Positions 1 to 7,060 of a stretch of DNA of 17,494 bases are shown here, in pieces; position 1 is the first letter of the stretch, and every line of letters begins with the position of its first letter. The DNA lies in assembly GCA_023544605.1 (NCBI GenBank), contig JAMJFQ010000026.1, positions 1 through 17,494 of the forward strand, written 5' to 3'. The stretch comes from ANME-2 cluster archaeon (GTDB taxonomy: Archaea; Halobacteriota; Methanosarcinia; Methanosarcinales; Methanocomedenaceae). A model generated the notes under the pieces. The model was not told the DNA's origin. It made no database searches and saw nothing but the letters and a program-made list of their open reading frames with translations. The translations under genes and the position numbers were made by a program.

Positions 1-795
1 GAACTGTTGGTTTTGTTTGATTAAATAGTCGGCACCATCAGCTTCCCAGTCAAAAGCATCATGGATGTCATTGGCTGTGGAAAGATTCTCTTTATGGAAC
101 GTAGCACCGCTGCCGTGACAGTTCTTACAGAAATCGGTTGATTTGTTCACAGGATGTCGTATCTGGCCTGAAACATTCCATTCACCGCCAATAGTCACAT
201 TCTTATGACAAAGGCTGCAATCAACAACAGTTGAGATAAGTGAAGACGTATTACCATAATGTGACGTACGTGATAACATGGTCTCATTGGTGCTATCATT
301 TAACATCCTTGGTGTCAGGCTATTATTATGGCAATAGCTGCAATTATCTACAGTATAAATATCAGTAGAGATATTAATGCTCTGCACGTGTTCTAAGACC
401 ATTGGAGAGGTAGGTCCGCTGATGTTGCTGCCCGTTGGTGTTCCATTTAGGTGGCATTGCCCTTCATTACAATTGAGGGGGTTGGTGTAATTTGCAGGGT
501 TGGTAGCGTTCACGACACCTTCTGAATGATTCCCGACAGGTTCGGTCCCATTCCCATGACATGCCCAGCATGCCCGGTTCACGGGATTGATAGAGAGGTT
601 ATATGGTGTCCCATTGTTCAGATTGGCATGCACACTGGCATTCATGGCTGAAATATTGATATCATACGTTGCTGAATTATTATGACAGCCTGAACCTAAA
701 CAATTCCCATCCGATGCACTTACAGTAGGTAATATAATTATGAGACATAAAATTGCAAAAAAAGCTCCCACTGTTTTTGTTTTAGCCCAATGCAT
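1..795 (-). CDS. Secreted multiheme c-type cytochrome, N-terminal part (runs off left edge)
   Basis: No stop occurs from the ATG at 795 to the window edge, giving 265 residues; the C-terminus lies outside. A hydrophobic segment at residues 9-26 ending in SAS reads as a signal peptide, so the protein should act outside the membrane. Six heme attachment motifs are visible: CX4CH at 32-38 and 109-115, and CXXCH at 76-80, 152-156, 193-197 and 223-227. The first four alternate CX4CH with CXXCH, the pattern of the Geobacter-type C4xCH/C2xCH cytochrome family, which I recall from family knowledge. About 21 N-X-S/T sequons occur, which is very dense and suggests a glycosylated cell-surface protein. 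A ribosome site (aaggtgt, 801-807) lies 5 nt before the ATG. The likely role is extracellular electron transfer; the partner is unknown. The heme operon at 8995-12082 could supply its cofactor. Confidence 0.88.
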   Translation of the reverse strand, partial: MHWAKTKTVGAFFAILCLIIILPTVSASDGNCLGSGCHNNSATYDINISAMNASVHANLNNGTPYNLSINPVNRACWACHGNGTEPVGNHSEGVVNATNPANYTNPLNCNEGQCHLNGTPTGSNISGPTSPMVLEHVQSINISTDIYTVDNCSYCHNNSLTPRMLNDSTNETMLSRTSHYGNTSSLISTVVDCSLCHKNVTIGGEWNVSGQIRHPVNKSTDFCKNCHGSGATFHKENLSTANDIHDAFDWEADGADYLIKQNQQF

Positions 796-846
796 CCTGT
801 ACACCTTTCGGTAAGACGTGTAATTGTCTTCTACCACTACTGTTGA

Positions 847-857
847 AATATATTTAT
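847..857 (-). promoter_or_regulatory. Candidate TATA box for the multiheme cytochrome gene
   Basis: On the minus strand an AT-rich ataaatata element lies about 52-62 nt before the ATG at 795. An archaeal start site about 25 nt downstream would give a short leader of roughly 30 nt that contains the aaggtgt ribosome site. It is assigned on position and composition only. Confidence 0.4.
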
Positions 858-947
858 GGCACCTATTGTTATTAATAACTTAGAATCGATCCAATATAAT
901 TGTGATTATTTTTAACATCATAAATGTTTTCATTCAATTCCCTGTCA

Positions 948-965
948 AATACCCTTAGGGGTATT
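948..965. promoter_or_regulatory. Palindrome upstream of the cytochrome gene
   Basis: The arms aataccc and gggtatt are perfect 7-bp inverted repeats around a ttag centre, about 150 bp upstream of the cytochrome start. It could be a regulator binding site or a hairpin. Neither strand has a gene starting close by apart from the cytochrome, and no matching protein can be named. Confidence 0.35.
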
Positions 966-1019
966 GATTATATATTCTATATTATTTAAAAATGACTGGA
1001 AATTTTTATTGATTTTGCT

Positions 1020-1159
1020 ACTTTGAGACTGTCGGGAAAGTCGATATTTCGAGGTATTTCAACCAGACCTAACATTTCAATATGGCAATGCATAGTGATT
1101 TACTGTGTCAATTTTCATACAATATTTCGATTTTTGTACTTTTCCGACAGTCTCACTTT
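1020..1159. repeat. Target-site duplication acttt flanking the MITE-like element
   Basis: Identical 5-bp direct repeats abut the outer ends of the two inverted repeats. Both copies are intact, so the insertion has not been rearranged since it landed. Confidence 0.7.
1025..1154. mobile_element. 130-bp MITE-like element with terminal inverted repeats and 5-bp target duplication
   Basis: The left end gagactgtcgggaaagt (1025-1041) and the right end acttttccgacagtctc (1138-1154) are inverted copies matching at 16 of 17 positions. The element is flanked on both sides by the direct repeat acttt (1020-1024 and 1155-1159), as expected for a 5-bp target-site duplication. A short direct repeat, atatttcga, sits inside near both ends (1044-1052, 1122-1130). 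The interior is AT-rich with no credible gene. It therefore reads as a non-autonomous element mobilised by a transposase encoded elsewhere; no transposase with these ends is visible in this window. Confidence 0.8.
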
Positions 1160-1219
1160 CTTTATATCCCGTTGTGTATTCAATTTTATTTCTCTTCTAT
1201 TTTTACATTTCTTAATTGT

Positions 1220-1769
1220 TCAATTTTTCAAATATACCGGTGTCAACCTCTTCTCAAGGACAGAAAAAGACACGTCAATGAACAATGAACAATGAACAAT
1301 GAACAATGCAAACACAATGGCAGGCAGGGCCCCGGCAAGTATCTTATTCGCATTAAATGCTATCAATCCCTCGAACACCAATTCTCCAAGTCCACTACTG
1401 CCAATAATTGCAGTCAGTATGGCGATACTGTTTGCCAGAATAGCTGCAAATTTTATACCAGCGAACATTGCCTGGTATGCATTCGGGAACCTGATATGGC
1501 CGTTAACCTGCCAGGTGGTCAATCCGATACCCTTAGCATATTCTATCAATAATGGATCAATATTGGATAAGCCAATGTACGTATTTTTAATAATAGGCAG
1601 CAATGCCCTTAGTATTATAGCAATTATTACAGGGGTGAAACCAATCCCGATAAGGGGTACAACAATTGCTACCACAGCAAAACTCGGCACAGCCTGGGCC
1701 AGGTTTGCAAATCTTATGACCATTGAGGCCAGCCTGGTACTGTAAAGTGAGGCAAAAGCCAGCGGAATT
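1220..1769 (-). pseudogene. Osmoprotectant (betaine/choline/proline-type) ABC transporter permease, 5'-truncated remnant
   Basis: From about residue IPLAFASLYS (near 1768) to the stop at 1220 the reading frame matches the second half of OpuCB/ProW-type permeases. The segments LAQAVPSFAV, LPIIKNTYIG, the cytoplasmic loop around EYAKGIGLTTWQ (the EAA loop that contacts the ATPase), IIGSSGLGE and the terminal LEKRLTP are all typical. The first membrane helices are missing because a deletion has replaced them with the 5' end of a binding-protein gene. The last helix also carries a 7-residue insertion, VHCSLFI, created by a heptanucleotide tandem repeat. The internal ATG at 1723 could give a short product, but without the N-terminal helices and with no ATPase gene nearby it is unlikely to transport anything. 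Confidence 0.8.
1276..1308. repeat. Heptanucleotide tandem repeat (aatgaac, about 4.7 copies)
   Basis: The unit aatgaac is repeated perfectly over 33 bp. It lies in the last helix of the permease remnant; three extra units add exactly 21 bp, so the frame is preserved. A second, unrelated 7-bp repeat occurs at 17440-17470. Confidence 0.95.
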
Positions 1770-1863
1770 TCTTGGATCCGATAACAATGGTATTCTCATC
1801 TGATTGTGTGCATCCACTTATGAGGACTGCAATTACTACGATAAAAGCGATTAAGATATTCAA
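1770..1863 (-). pseudogene. 5' fragment of an osmoprotectant-binding lipoprotein gene
   Basis: From a possible TTG start at 1863 the frame encodes a hydrophobic signal segment ending in the lipobox LISGC, then TQSDENTIVIGSKKF. The lipobox marks an exported lipoprotein, and IVIGSKKF is the usual first strand of the OpuCC/OsmF-type substrate-binding domain. After F33 the similarity stops and the frame runs to a stop within about 16 residues, while the permease similarity begins in another frame at the same place. The simplest reading is one deletion in a binding protein-permease gene pair. The original start codon is unclear, since the frame stays open upstream with no ATG. Confidence 0.7.
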
Positions 1864-2060
1864 TTTGATTGAAAATTCCCCGAAAATTAATTTATTTCTG
1901 AGTTGCTCATAGTTTTCTCCAATGAGATAGTTCCATGGTGAATGGTTTTAGGTAGAAGAAATTGAACTGGATATTTTGTGTACAATAAACTGGGATACTT
2001 TTTTAAAGTGATATTACCAATTTACTATCAGGGATTTTTCCCGGAGTGGTGAAAATAATC

Positions 2061-2909
2061 ATGGGTATCCTGATCTATCTGGCAAAACGCTGGGTAGCCG
2101 GCGAATATCTTGAAGATGCAATTGAGCGGGCCAGGTCTGCAAACAACCGGGGCATCAGCGGTATTATCAATCATGTGGGGGAACATAACGAGGATATCGC
2201 TGAGATAGAAGCTTCGGCCGAAGAATACAGCCGGCTCCTGGATGGCATCAAACAGGAAAAGATAGACTGTGCCATTTCCATCAAACCCACCCAGCTCGGT
2301 CTTATGAAAGATGTGCAGACGTGTATCAGGACGGTAGACCCCCTGGTAAAGAAGGCAGCCGACCTTGGCATTTTTATATGGATGGATATGGAAGGGAGTG
2401 CCTATACCCAGCAGATCATTGATATCTACAAACACCTCTACAAGGAAAACAAGAACCTGGGATTAGCTATTCAGGCATACCTGTTCAGGACACCGGATGA
2501 CCTGAAAGAACTCTCTGCAATGGGTGCAAAGATACGCCTGTGTAAAGGCGCATACAGAGAACCGGCTGATATAGCCATTAAAAAGCATTGTGATATTAAA
2601 AAAGCCTATGCAGACCAGCTGGAGATGCTGTTCAGTGAGGGGGGGCTCGAACGTATCGCAGTGGCCACCCATGATGATGAACTGATTGATATGGCCAGGC
2701 AATTGAACAATGACCACCCCCGGAATTTCGAGTTCCAGATGCTGATGGGTGCGCATGATAAACGAAAAGAGGAACTGGCCGGGGAGGGATATAAGGTCTG
2801 CGGTTACATCCCCTACGGCAAGGGCTGGCTGGGTTATTTCCTGCGCAGGCTCAATGAGCAGAAGCGGGATATCAAGACTGCAATGGTTTGTGTTTTGAAA
2901 GGGGATTGA
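2061..2909 (+). CDS. FAD-dependent proline dehydrogenase (monofunctional)
   Basis: This protein would oxidise L-proline to pyrroline-5-carboxylate, passing electrons through FAD to a membrane or soluble acceptor. At 282 residues it matches the length of single-domain PRODH enzymes rather than bifunctional PutA. Visible family motifs are KPTQLGL (75-81), RLCKGAYREP (159-168), ATHDDELI (202-209), FEFQMLMG (223-230) and YIPYGKGWLGYFLRRL (249-264), the last being the substrate carboxylate-binding RRL region at the end of the barrel. I prefer the ATG at 2061 because ggagtggtga (2043-2052) then lies 8 nt upstream as a ribosome site; two GTG codons at 2046 and 2049 are alternatives. The gene stands alone, convergent with hdrA, and no pyrroline-5-carboxylate dehydrogenase is visible. 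Confidence 0.9.
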   Translation: MGILIYLAKRWVAGEYLEDAIERARSANNRGISGIINHVGEHNEDIAEIEASAEEYSRLLDGIKQEKIDCAISIKPTQLGLMKDVQTCIRTVDPLVKKAADLGIFIWMDMEGSAYTQQIIDIYKHLYKENKNLGLAIQAYLFRTPDDLKELSAMGAKIRLCKGAYREPADIAIKKHCDIKKAYADQLEMLFSEGGLERIAVATHDDELIDMARQLNNDHPRNFEFQMLMGAHDKRKEELAGEGYKVCGYIPYGKGWLGYFLRRLNEQKRDIKTAMVCVLKGD

Positions 2910-2927
2910 GTCCAAAAAGTAGCCAAT

Positions 2928-5168
2928 TTACTCCTTCACCCCATCCGCAAACACATTGAACAGATTCCCCATCTTCTCATACTGAGCCGTTTCCACATGG
3001 GAATACCTGATCGGTTTCTTATGCTGCCGGGTCTCCTTTTTGAGCATCTTATATAGACCATTAGACCGAACCGTCAGCCGCTCATCAGTGGTACCCTCCA
3101 CCAGCATTACACCAAGGGCCCCGCTCTCAAAAGCAAAGTTCACGATATCGGCATCCAGGATCTGTATGGACGGCACCTGCACAAAGCGTATCTTTGAGGA
3201 ATACTGATTGCGGTTCACCCCTGCCAGGTCAGCCGCTGCATAGGCTGCAGGGTCAATGAACACCACCACACCCGGGTCTGCCTCCAGCATTCCCTGTATC
3301 TGCGCCTTGAGCTGCTCCCGTGAGTAGTTCTGGATGTCAATTGCCTGCTGCGGGCACACAGCGGCACACACGCTGCAGCCCGTACATGCCAGTGGTTCGA
3401 GCGCGGGCCTGCCCGGTCCGGACAGCGCATCATAGGGACATTCCCCGATACAGATGCCGCACTCGTCACACCTGTCATTGATAATAGGCTTCTCGGGGGA
3501 AATGGTGATGGTGCCCTTGCCCAGGAACTGATGGGTCTTGTGGGCGGCACTAATACCATCGGTCACCGCATCATGGATATCCTTTGGACCGATAGAGCAA
3601 CCTGCCATGTACACAGCCTGGTTCAGCGAGCTCACCGGGTCGATCTTAACATGCTTCTCCTCGATGAAACCATCTTCCCCGAGCGGCACATTCAACTGCC
3701 TGGCCAGTTCCTGTGACCCTTCGGCAGCCTCCAGGGAGGGACACAGTACCACCATATCGAACTCATCCTCCTCTTTGGAGTTAAGCAGCGTATCCTCGTA
3801 CCTGACCCTCAGTCCACCGTCCTCTGTGGGTGTTATTTGCGCTATCCTGCCCCTTATGAACTGCACACCCTCCTCCTGGGTATTGTAATAGAACTCCTCG
3901 AACCGGCGTCCTGCAGCCCGCATATCAATGTAGAACAGCGTCACCTCAGCATCCTTGTTCATCTTTTTCACCAGGTGCGCCTGCTTCATGGAATACAGGC
4001 AGCAGACCCGGCTGCAGTGTTTGTTGTACTTCTCGAAATCCCGGCTGCCCACACACAGCACGAACGCGACCTTATCAGGTAGCGTACCGTCTGACTTTTG
4101 CAGCCGCATACCTGTATGGCTCTTGGCAGAGAGCATATCCTCGAACTCCACTGCCGTGATAATATCGGGATGGTCAGTATTATATTCCTCAATACGTGAT
4201 ATGTCAAAAGGTTTAAAACCGGTGGCTATCACCACTGACCCTACATTCACGTCCTCGGTGTGGACCTCATCTTCAAGCCTGATGGCATCCACAGGACAGA
4301 CCTTTTCGCATGCACCGCAGTCAATACACTTTTCCCTGTCAATGATATATACCTGGGGGATGGCCTGCGCGAATGGCAGGTAAATGGCATCCGTGGGACA
4401 TTTTGCTGCACACCTGCCGCATGAGGTGCATGTTTCCACGTCCACATACCTGGGAGTTCGTTTCAAGGTAATCGTGTAGTCGCCCACATTTCCCTTCACG
4501 CTGTCCACTTCCGTGCTGGTGAACAGGGTGATATTGGGATGGTTGAACACAGCCACCATCTTGGGTGTCAGGGTACACTGGGAACAGTCATAGGTGGGAA
4601 AGGTCTTGGACAGCCCGATCATATGACCGCCGATATATGGCTCTTTCTCCACCAGTACCACTTCATGTTCATCTGCCAGTTCCAGTGCCGTAGTGATACC
4701 TGCAATGCCTCCACCCACTACCAGTACCCTGTTAACCAGGTCCTTTTCAAGGGGGGCAAGTTCCAACAGTGCGGCCATTCTTGCTACGGCTCCTGTTATC
4801 AGGGACTTTGCCTTGTTCGTAGCTTGCTCGGGTTCGTCGGGATGCACCCAGGAATCCTGCTCCCGCAGATTGGTTATTTCCAGCATCATGGGATTGATGC
4901 CTGATCCTTTGGCCATTTTCCTGAAGGTTTCCAGGTGGAGTTTGGGAGAACATGAACCAATGACCACCTTATCCACTTTACCGTCCCTGATATCCTGTTC
5001 AATGGAACCCTGGCCGGCACTGCTGCAGAGGTAATCCTGTATAGTTACCGATGCCACATTATCCAGTCCCTTCACGACATTAGCTACTGCTTCCACATCA
5101 ATAACATCAGATATATTACCTCCGCACCTGCACAGGTATACACCGATCTTATCGCCGCTCAATGTCAC
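2928..5168 (-). CDS. hdrA: Heterodisulfide reductase subunit A (HdrA) with degenerate MvhD-like C-terminal domain
   Basis: HdrA is the FAD-containing core of soluble heterodisulfide reductase, where electron bifurcation or confurcation takes place. In order there are an N-terminal domain with C13, C48 and C73; a dinucleotide-binding fold with VVGGGIAG (150-157); DCSQC (194-198); two [4Fe-4S] sites at C247/250/253/257 and C281/284/287/291; the HdrA signature GSRDFEKYNKHCSRVCC (374-390); AGCSIGPKDI (522-531); and two further [4Fe-4S] sites at C567/570/573/577 and C595/598/601/605. Residues about 634-746 align by eye with MvhD (AAADLAGV, the QYSSKIRFV strand, NFAFESGALGV), but all the [2Fe-2S] cysteines are replaced. 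The start is GTG, one base after the hdrB stop, so it is co-translated with hdrB. The electron-input partner is not encoded here apart from the ferredoxin at 6721-6939. Confidence 0.95.
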   Translation of the reverse strand: MTLSGDKIGVYLCRCGGNISDVIDVEAVANVVKGLDNVASVTIQDYLCSSAGQGSIEQDIRDGKVDKVVIGSCSPKLHLETFRKMAKGSGINPMMLEITNLREQDSWVHPDEPEQATNKAKSLITGAVARMAALLELAPLEKDLVNRVLVVGGGIAGITTALELADEHEVVLVEKEPYIGGHMIGLSKTFPTYDCSQCTLTPKMVAVFNHPNITLFTSTEVDSVKGNVGDYTITLKRTPRYVDVETCTSCGRCAAKCPTDAIYLPFAQAIPQVYIIDREKCIDCGACEKVCPVDAIRLEDEVHTEDVNVGSVVIATGFKPFDISRIEEYNTDHPDIITAVEFEDMLSAKSHTGMRLQKSDGTLPDKVAFVLCVGSRDFEKYNKHCSRVCCLYSMKQAHLVKKMNKDAEVTLFYIDMRAAGRRFEEFYYNTQEEGVQFIRGRIAQITPTEDGGLRVRYEDTLLNSKEEDEFDMVVLCPSLEAAEGSQELARQLNVPLGEDGFIEEKHVKIDPVSSLNQAVYMAGCSIGPKDIHDAVTDGISAAHKTHQFLGKGTITISPEKPIINDRCDECGICIGECPYDALSGPGRPALEPLACTGCSVCAAVCPQQAIDIQNYSREQLKAQIQGMLEADPGVVVFIDPAAYAAADLAGVNRNQYSSKIRFVQVPSIQILDADIVNFAFESGALGVMLVEGTTDERLTVRSNGLYKMLKKETRQHKKPIRYSHVETAQYEKMGNLFNVFADGVKE

Positions 5169-5169
5169 C

Positions 5170-6054
5170 TTACCCCCTTAACCTGTCAATGAACCCATCA
5201 TCGGTAATGAAATTCAGGTCCACACCCACATCTTCAGGTGAATGACCCATCGCAATAGCCAGTAACTGGGAATAATGCAGCACAGGGATGCTATATTCAT
5301 GCCCGTACTTGTCCTTGATCTCTACCTGACCGAAATCCAGCTGCAGGTGACAGAAAGGACACGCATTGACGATACAATCCACTCCGGCCTCGGCAATATG
5401 CTGCAATTTGGCATCTGCCATTTCCAGTGATTTGTCAAGCAGTGCAGAACGCACGCCTCCCCCTGCTCCGCAACAGGCCATCTTATCCTCGTAATCCACA
5501 CTCGTGGCGCCCAGAGCTTCTACCAGTTCATCAAAGAACACCGGGTTCTCCACTGTCCCCAGGTCCCTCTCCTTGGAGGGCTTGATAAGGTGGCAACCAT
5601 AGTGCAGAGCCACCTTCAGATCCAGCGGATGTTGAACGGCGTCGTGTATTTTCTCGGGGCCGATCTCCTTTGAAAGGAATTCTATGATATGCCGGACCTC
5701 GGCTGAACCCTTGTACTTCATATCCACCTCAGCCAGGTGCTTATTGACCTGCTTGGTCATTGCAGGGTCGTGTTTCAATTCATGATTGGCATCTGTTAAA
5801 GAGCCGAAACAGCCGTTGCAGATGGTCAATACATCCCGGTCCATCTGTTCGGACAGCACGATATTCCTGGCCGCAAGGGTAAGCCATGTGACCTTATCAA
5901 AGGACCTGAACACACCGGGAGCCGGACAACATGATGCACCAGCCAGGTCAGCCCAGTCTATATCCAGACCGTCAAGTACCAGTTTGGTGGCCTTCTCGAT
6001 ACCAGGGTACCGGTTAGGAATGATACACCCCAGGAACAATGATACCGGTTTCAC
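5170..6054 (-). CDS. hdrB: Heterodisulfide reductase subunit B (HdrB)
   Basis: HdrB is the catalytic subunit that cleaves the CoM-S-S-CoB disulfide (or forms it in reverse) at two non-cubane [4Fe-4S] clusters. Both CCG motifs are complete: C10, C42/C43, C79/C82 for the first and C154, C194/C195, C232/C235 for the second. At 294 residues the length is normal. The GTG start overlaps the hdrC stop as gtga, and the gene ends one base before hdrA, so the three subunits should be made in step. With intact ligands I expect an active enzyme. Alternative CoM/CoB-independent roles known for Hdr-like proteins outside methanogens seem less likely given the archaeal context. Confidence 0.95.
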   Translation of the reverse strand: MKPVSLFLGCIIPNRYPGIEKATKLVLDGLDIDWADLAGASCCPAPGVFRSFDKVTWLTLAARNIVLSEQMDRDVLTICNGCFGSLTDANHELKHDPAMTKQVNKHLAEVDMKYKGSAEVRHIIEFLSKEIGPEKIHDAVQHPLDLKVALHYGCHLIKPSKERDLGTVENPVFFDELVEALGATSVDYEDKMACCGAGGGVRSALLDKSLEMADAKLQHIAEAGVDCIVNACPFCHLQLDFGQVEIKDKYGHEYSIPVLHYSQLLAIAMGHSPEDVGVDLNFITDDGFIDRLRG

Positions 6055-6560
6055 TGTCCTTCCTCCGACTTGTCCTTTTCCTCTTCCAGGACCAGTTGAA
6101 CAAAACCTGTAACCTCAAGGAGTTTCTTAACCTGGTCAAGTGCTTCAGGGTATTTGTGGACGGTTTCTGGCAATTCGTCCATTCCCAGTTCCTTTCGTTT
6201 CTCCTTGTTGGCATCGTTTATGGGTACTGCATGGCCCTTATCTACCACCAGTCCAGCCACCTTGCGATGGTCAGGGAGCATTAGCCCCATGTGAACCGAT
6301 TCTGTCCTAAGTGCCAGTATCCCGTCCACTATTTTGATACCCCTGGGACAGCGTTCCTGGCATTGGTAACAGGTAGTGCACATCCACAGGTTCTCATCAT
6401 GGTACACATCCTTGTTCCGTCTTGCAGATAGCACTATCCGCCTGGTGTTCAGGCTGGTATAGCGTCCTGAGGGACAGCTTCCGGTACAGGTCCCGCACTG
6501 CATGCAGGTCAAAAAAGTTAACCCTTCATCTTCCAGTAATTTTACCGGTTCTTTTGTCAT
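6051..6560 (-). CDS. hdrC: Heterodisulfide reductase subunit C (HdrC)
   Basis: HdrC is the small iron-sulfur subunit that carries electrons between HdrA and HdrB. From the ATG at 6560 the protein is 169 residues with two classical [4Fe-4S] motifs, C19/C22/C25/C29 (CMQCGTCTGSCP) and C61/C64/C67/C71 (CTTCYQCQERCP). The C-terminal tail (EEEKDKSEEGQ) is charged. The frame also allows a GTG at 6596 that would add 12 residues, but the ATG puts the first cluster at the spacing normal for HdrC. It is the first gene of hdrC-hdrB-hdrA and overlaps hdrB by 4 bp. Confidence 0.93.
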   Translation of the reverse strand: MTKEPVKLLEDEGLTFLTCMQCGTCTGSCPSGRYTSLNTRRIVLSARRNKDVYHDENLWMCTTCYQCQERCPRGIKIVDGILALRTESVHMGLMLPDHRKVAGLVVDKGHAVPINDANKEKRKELGMDELPETVHKYPEALDQVKKLLEVTGFVQLVLEEEKDKSEEGQ

Positions 6561-6667
6561 GGTACCACTCTTGTAGATTTTATATTGAGAATTCACAAAT
6601 TGCAGCGATTATATCATCAACAGTCTTGTAGGGTACATATCTGTAACCATTCTTAATCATTGTTTTG

Positions 6668-6676
6668 ATAAATAAA
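6668..6676 (-). promoter_or_regulatory. Candidate TATA box for hdrCBA
   Basis: On the minus strand tttatttat, preceded by aaaag, lies about 110 nt before the hdrC ATG and downstream of the ferredoxin stop. A start near 6645 would leave a leader of about 85 nt. It is supported only by composition; read-through from the ferredoxin gene is equally possible. Confidence 0.35.
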
Positions 6677-6720
6677 CTTTTGTATGGTTTTGTGAATATC
6701 ATGCATAATGTGGTCGTGAA

Positions 6721-6939
6721 TCAAACTGCGGGGAATCTATTTCGTACGGTTATTGCACCTACAGGACACACTCCCACACAGTGCGTACAGAAAAGGCAAA
6801 ATGTAGGGTCCTTTGCATAATACACATCCTTTTTCCCGTCGATGGTCCGTATAGCCCAAATCCTGGGACCTTTCGGACATATCTGCCTGCAGCGCCCGCA
6901 TCCTGTACATGATTCATCGACTGTTATTTGCACTGGCAT
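6721..6939 (-). CDS. Small 2x[4Fe-4S] ferredoxin
   Basis: This 72-residue protein has two complete [4Fe-4S] motifs, C11/C14/C17/C21 (CTGCGRCRQICP) and C48/C51/C54/C58 (CLFCTHCVGVCP), separated by a 26-residue linker that is longer than in clostridial ferredoxins. It should be a soluble low-potential electron carrier. It lies upstream of hdrC on the same strand, 160 bp away, so it may donate to or accept from the Hdr complex; that is inference from position. A TATA-like element sits about 26-34 nt before the ATG, and no ribosome site is evident, which suggests a leaderless transcript. Confidence 0.85.
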   Translation of the reverse strand: MPVQITVDESCTGCGRCRQICPKGPRIWAIRTIDGKKDVYYAKDPTFCLFCTHCVGVCPVGAITVRNRFPAV

Positions 6940-6964
6940 TCAATAACAATACAATTATTAAAGA

Positions 6965-6973
6965 CATATAAAG
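6965..6973 (-). promoter_or_regulatory. Candidate TATA box for the ferredoxin gene
   Basis: The minus-strand sequence aatactttatatgtc carries a good archaeal TATA core. Its distance to the ATG at 6939 places transcription start at or next to the start codon, consistent with a leaderless mRNA. Confidence 0.5.
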
Positions 6974-7060
6974 TATTTGATAAGGGGGGTTGATATTGAA
7001 ATGTTGAAATGTCAAAATACTACAAAAGTATTAAATAGTAACAAAAATGAACCTTATATT

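Larger units (their letters stand above)
796..1219. other. Gene-free spacer between the cytochrome and the broken transporter
   Basis: This 424-bp stretch is strongly AT-rich. It holds the cytochrome promoter region, the palindrome at 948-965 and the MITE-like element at 1025-1154. The short ORFs across the element have no recognisable protein features and no ribosome site. I see no RNA gene. Confidence 0.7.

Noticed and set aside
1023..1295. Plus-strand ORFs of 68-90 residues across the inverted-repeat element
   Set aside because: They begin inside or beside the MITE-like repeats, have low-complexity phenylalanine-rich composition and no ribosome site; they are open by chance in AT-rich DNA.
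1299..1745. 148-residue plus-strand ORF
   Set aside because: It is the antisense of the permease remnant, which has clear family motifs on the minus strand.
3531..5034. Several plus-strand ORFs of 60-140 residues opposite hdrA
   Set aside because: hdrA has unbroken family motifs along its full length; the opposite-strand frames have no motif or start signal.
6613..6650. Imperfect palindrome gggtacatatctgtaacc near 6630 upstream of hdrC
   Set aside because: The arms mismatch at two central positions and the site has no clear spacing to a promoter, so I did not list it as an operator.
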